DNA of 64,000 nucleotides from Planctomycetota bacterium. GTDB lineage: Bacteria; Planctomycetota; Planctomycetia; Pirellulales; Pirellulaceae. Positions 61,756 to 64,000 of the stretch are shown here, piece by piece. The notes beneath the pieces were generated by a model. It saw nothing but the letters and a program-made list of their open reading frames with translations, had not been told where the DNA came from and did no database searches. The translations under genes were made by a program, and so were the position numbers. The DNA is taken from positions 50,069 through 114,068 of the forward strand of contig VGZA01000011.1 of the NCBI GenBank assembly GCA_016872775.1, written 5' to 3'. The first letter of the stretch is position 1; every line of letters begins with the position of its first letter.

Positions 61756-63441
61756 TCAGACTCGCTGTCCCAGTCTCTCCGCCAGTCGCCGCAGGGACTG
61801 GCTGGCATCGTCGGTACTCAGGTGCACCTGGATTAGACTTATCTGCGTACGATCGCTCCACGCTTCGCGAAGGACACGATCGAATTCGCCTTCGGTCCGA
61901 ACTTCATAGCCCTTGCCACCACCAAGCACCTCGGGCAGCTTGTAGTAGTTCCAGCAGTTGATGTCGTTAAATGGCCACTTTCCGGGGTGCAGCACCCGCT
62001 CCGTGCCGTACCCCTTATTGTCCATGACCAGCACGATCGGTGCGAACCGATGCCGGACGATCGTCGAGAGTTCCATTCCGGTCATCTGGAACGCGCCATC
62101 GCCGCAGATGACCACGACGCGATTTTCCGGACGAGCGAAACAGACACCGACGGAAGCCGGGATCGAAAAGCCCATGGAAGTGTAATACGCGGGACTGATA
62201 AACTCGGTACGCTGGTGGATCGTCAATTCGGTCGCGGCGAACAGAGAATCGCCGATATCGGCGATGACAACTGTGTTCTGGTCCAGTTGCTGGTTCAGCC
62301 GTCCCATCAGCCGGGAAATCGTCAAGGGGGCATCGGCGCGCAGTTCGTAGATCGGCGTCTTGCCGCGAATTTCCTGGGGGATTTCCCGTGTGGTAGGGCG
62401 AATTTTCCTGGCCGCCAGTTCGCTGAGAAAATTCTCCAGCGGAACGCCGTGGTAATGGTGGTGGCGAATCCGCAATTGCTCGCTGGTGGCGTAAATGCAC
62501 CGCCCTGGATCCAGGTTGGCGGTGTAAATACCGAGGTTGATATCGGTCATGAAGGCGCCCAGCAACACGACGCAGTCGCTTTCCTCGACAAATCGCGTCA
62601 CCGATTCATGGCCCATCGCCCCTTCGTAGATTCCGATACAAAGGGGGTGCGTTTCGCTGACGACGCTCTTACCGAGCAGGGTCGAGGCAAAAGGAATGCG
62701 TGAATGCTCGAGCAACGCCAGCAACCGATCCTGCAACCCGAATCGATGGATTTCAATGCCGGCGATGACCACCGGTCGCTGGCTGTTGGAAATCAGGTTG
62801 GCCGCCTCATCCACAGCCTCGCGGATCACATTCTCGTCGCAGACATACTCCAGCTGTTGAAATGCGTGGGTTACGTAAGGGATGACGTTGACCATGTCGC
62901 GAGGGATTTCGATATAGACAGGACGCTTAAAACGAACTGCAGCGTCGAGCACGCGATCGATTTCCCGAAAGGCGATTACCGGGTCGGTAAGTTCCGTCGA
63001 GGCGATACAAAGCTTCTCAAAAACATCGAGTTGAGTACGAAAGTCCCGGACTTTATGGTGCAGCAGCGGGTTATTGACCCTTTCGCTCAGTCCCGGCGCG
63101 CCGGTGATCACCACGACCGGCGACTTTTCGGCGTAGGCCCCGGCGATCGAATTGCAGATGCTCAGCCCGCCTACGCAATAGGTCACGCAGACAGCGCCCA
63201 GACCGTTGACACGAGCATACGCATCGGCAGCAAATCCGGCGCAGTCCTCGCGCGTGCAGCCGACAACATTGATTGGACTCTGCTCCAGCAGGGTATAGAA
63301 CGCCAGAATGTAATCGCCAGGGATGCCGAAGACATCGCGGATGCCATGGTCCTGCAGTCGCCGAATCAGGTATTGACCGATGGAAAGCCCGCGTGTCGTC
63401 GCGACACCCTGCCCGGAAACCACGGCCCTTGGATCATGCAT
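61756..63441 (-). CDS. Thiamine-diphosphate-dependent decarboxylase (pyruvate/indolepyruvate decarboxylase type)
   Basis: A 561-residue TPP enzyme of the PDC/IPDC group, converting 2-oxoacids to aldehydes. The N-terminal domain [25 protein letters not shown] includes the [20 protein letters not shown] segment with the catalytic Glu65. [30 protein letters not shown] follows, with the IEIPRDMVN linker and central domain. The C-terminal TPP motif is [36 protein letters not shown] (GDG...N). Acetolactate synthase-like paralogues lack the HH pair that PDC has (usually HHT); here LLHHKVRDF is present. Substrate (pyruvate, indolepyruvate, phenylpyruvate) is uncertain. It lies upstream of the phosphatase gene. 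Confidence 0.9.
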   Translation of the reverse strand: MHDPRAVVSGQGVATTRGLSIGQYLIRRLQDHGIRDVFGIPGDYILAFYTLLEQSPINVVGCTREDCAGFAADAYARVNGLGAVCVTYCVGGLSICNSIAGAYAEKSPVVVITGAPGLSERVNNPLLHHKVRDFRTQLDVFEKLCIASTELTDPVIAFREIDRVLDAAVRFKRPVYIEIPRDMVNVIPYVTHAFQQLEYVCDENVIREAVDEAANLISNSQRPVVIAGIEIHRFGLQDRLLALLEHSRIPFASTLLGKSVVSETHPLCIGIYEGAMGHESVTRFVEESDCVVLLGAFMTDINLGIYTANLDPGRCIYATSEQLRIRHHHYHGVPLENFLSELAARKIRPTTREIPQEIRGKTPIYELRADAPLTISRLMGRLNQQLDQNTVVIADIGDSLFAATELTIHQRTEFISPAYYTSMGFSIPASVGVCFARPENRVVVICGDGAFQMTGMELSTIVRHRFAPIVLVMDNKGYGTERVLHPGKWPFNDINCWNYYKLPEVLGGGKGYEVRTEGEFDRVLREAWSDRTQISLIQVHLSTDDASQSLRRLAERLGQRV

Positions 63442-63577
63442 GATCGTTTACTCCCTGCGTACAGTGCCGAAATCCGATCCATAATCAGGCGTTTCGTCCC
63501 CTCCGAACGACACGCATTCTCGTAGAAGCAGGTTCAAGGATACGCGAATCAAGTGAAGGCGAACAGCCGAATCGATA

Positions 63578-63784
63578 TCAGCGGCCGCGGAGGTAACGCC
63601 GATAGAGCAGAACGCTCCAACCTCCACCCGCTGCCAGCCAGACCGCAAGTATTATCAGCGGCTTGCGAAAGTCATGGCCCCGGAGGTAACTGCCCACGGC
63701 GAGATAGATGCACCAGAGGCTGATTAACCCCAGGAGCCCGAACAACGGCGCCCAACGCGCGCTGGACCATCGGTTCGAATTCAT
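63578..63784 (-). CDS. Small two-helix membrane protein
   Basis: A 68-residue protein with two transmembrane helices (about 12-33, PLFGLLGLISLWCIYLAVGSYL, and about 42-61, PLIILAVWLAAGGGWSVLLY), basic loop and end. It starts within the stop of the radical SAM gene (ATGA overlap 63781-63784), so it is translationally coupled to it. It has no recognisable family. Coupling suggests a role with the upstream enzyme or simply operon membership. Confidence 0.65.
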   Translation of the reverse strand: MNSNRWSSARWAPLFGLLGLISLWCIYLAVGSYLRGHDFRKPLIILAVWLAAGGGWSVLLYRRYLRGR

Positions 63785-64000
63785 CGATCAACCCTCTCCC
63801 CACCCGCGTCCAGGCTGCCGACGTCGTCGTATCCGTAGTACGGTCTGACTTCAAGCCCGGTACGATCGCGAACCCGGTCAGTAATTGCGTCCACTTCCGC
63901 ATGCGACAGTGGCGTGACCCAGGATTCCGCCGGTCGACGGGCAATCGTATAGACCTGTACACGTGCGATCCGTCCTCCCGCCGCCGTGATTTCGTTCAAT
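63781..64000 (-). CDS. Radical SAM protein, C-terminal end (5' part outside window)
   Basis: Only the last 72 residues are inside: AAGGRIARVQVYTIARRPAE, then SWVTPLSHAEVDAITDRVRDRTGLEVRPYYG. GxIxxVQxYTVARxPAExxVxPLSxxEVDxIxxRVRxxTGLxVxxFYG is the typical end of a group of radical SAM enzymes of unknown substrate. The CxxxCxxC cluster motif would lie upstream of the window edge. The stop overlaps the start of the small membrane protein (ATGA). The apparent TTG at 63999 is internal. Confidence 0.65.
   Translation of the reverse strand, partial: LNEITAAGGRIARVQVYTIARRPAESWVTPLSHAEVDAITDRVRDRTGLEVRPYYGYDDVGSLDAGGERVDR

Overview
The window is about 60% G+C, densely packed on both strands, and carries several families that are hallmarks of Planctomycetes: two paired modules of a PSCyt1/DUF1549/DUF1553 c-type-cytochrome-like protein followed by a DUF1501 protein (33255-37542 and 48192-52845), two more DUF1501 genes (8800, 11700), a C-x-P-x-R sulfatase, a YdjY-domain protein, a CotH lipoprotein, a DUF1570-type peptidase, and a dockerin surface protein with a planctomycete-type N-terminal LExRxLL motif. 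A Pirellulales-like planctomycete is the best guess; that placement is inference from gene content only.

Layout. 1-13127 is mostly housekeeping and conserved hypothetical genes (YggS, YdjY, a DEDDh exonuclease, HemQ, a PhyH dioxygenase, a response regulator, a fatty acid desaturase, DUF1501 genes). 13128-23940 is an accessory island. It holds dispersed palindromic repeats, two abutting gene fragments (a beta-propeller lactonase and a large serine recombinase), a minus-strand array of three gene cassettes separated by attC-like folded sites with no integrase in view, an RHS/YD-repeat remnant, a lower-G+C dockerin protein fused in frame to an IS66 fragment, and a second, frameshifted IS66 remnant. 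23943-46834 returns to core metabolism: RibBA, a KorAB 2-oxoacid:ferredoxin oxidoreductase convergent with a divergent phosphoglycerate kinase, a cytochrome/DUF1501 module, a CLC-F-type fluoride antiporter, a sulfatase, PPK2, a four-gene run (CrtI-like oxidoreductase, FabZ-like, FabI-like, methyltransferase), a PH-domain membrane protein and a glycosyltransferase. 46835-48190 is a scar zone with the tail of an IS200-like/RAYT transposase between inverted palindromes, an alpha/beta-hydrolase remnant and a hairpin repeat. 48192-64000 holds the second cytochrome/DUF1501 module, a CPA2 antiporter, secreted proteins, an orphan substrate-binding lipoprotein, a DEAD-box helicase, a 26-residue Lys/Ala-rich micro-gene, a transposase remnant, a low-molecular-weight phosphatase, a pyruvate-decarboxylase-like enzyme and the 3' end of a radical SAM gene.

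Working together. KorA/KorB are translationally coupled (ATGA). The 41854-44545 genes are coupled by short overlaps or small gaps and look like a lipid or acyl-chain modification operon. Each cytochrome/DUF1501 pair is a two-gene unit with probable export signals on both products. The most unusual region is 14220-18636: three consecutive minus-strand genes whose stop codons lie in or beside the outer box of attC-like sites that share one bulged-hairpin layout. This matches an integron cassette cluster without an integrase. No tRNA, rRNA or CRISPR array was recognised.
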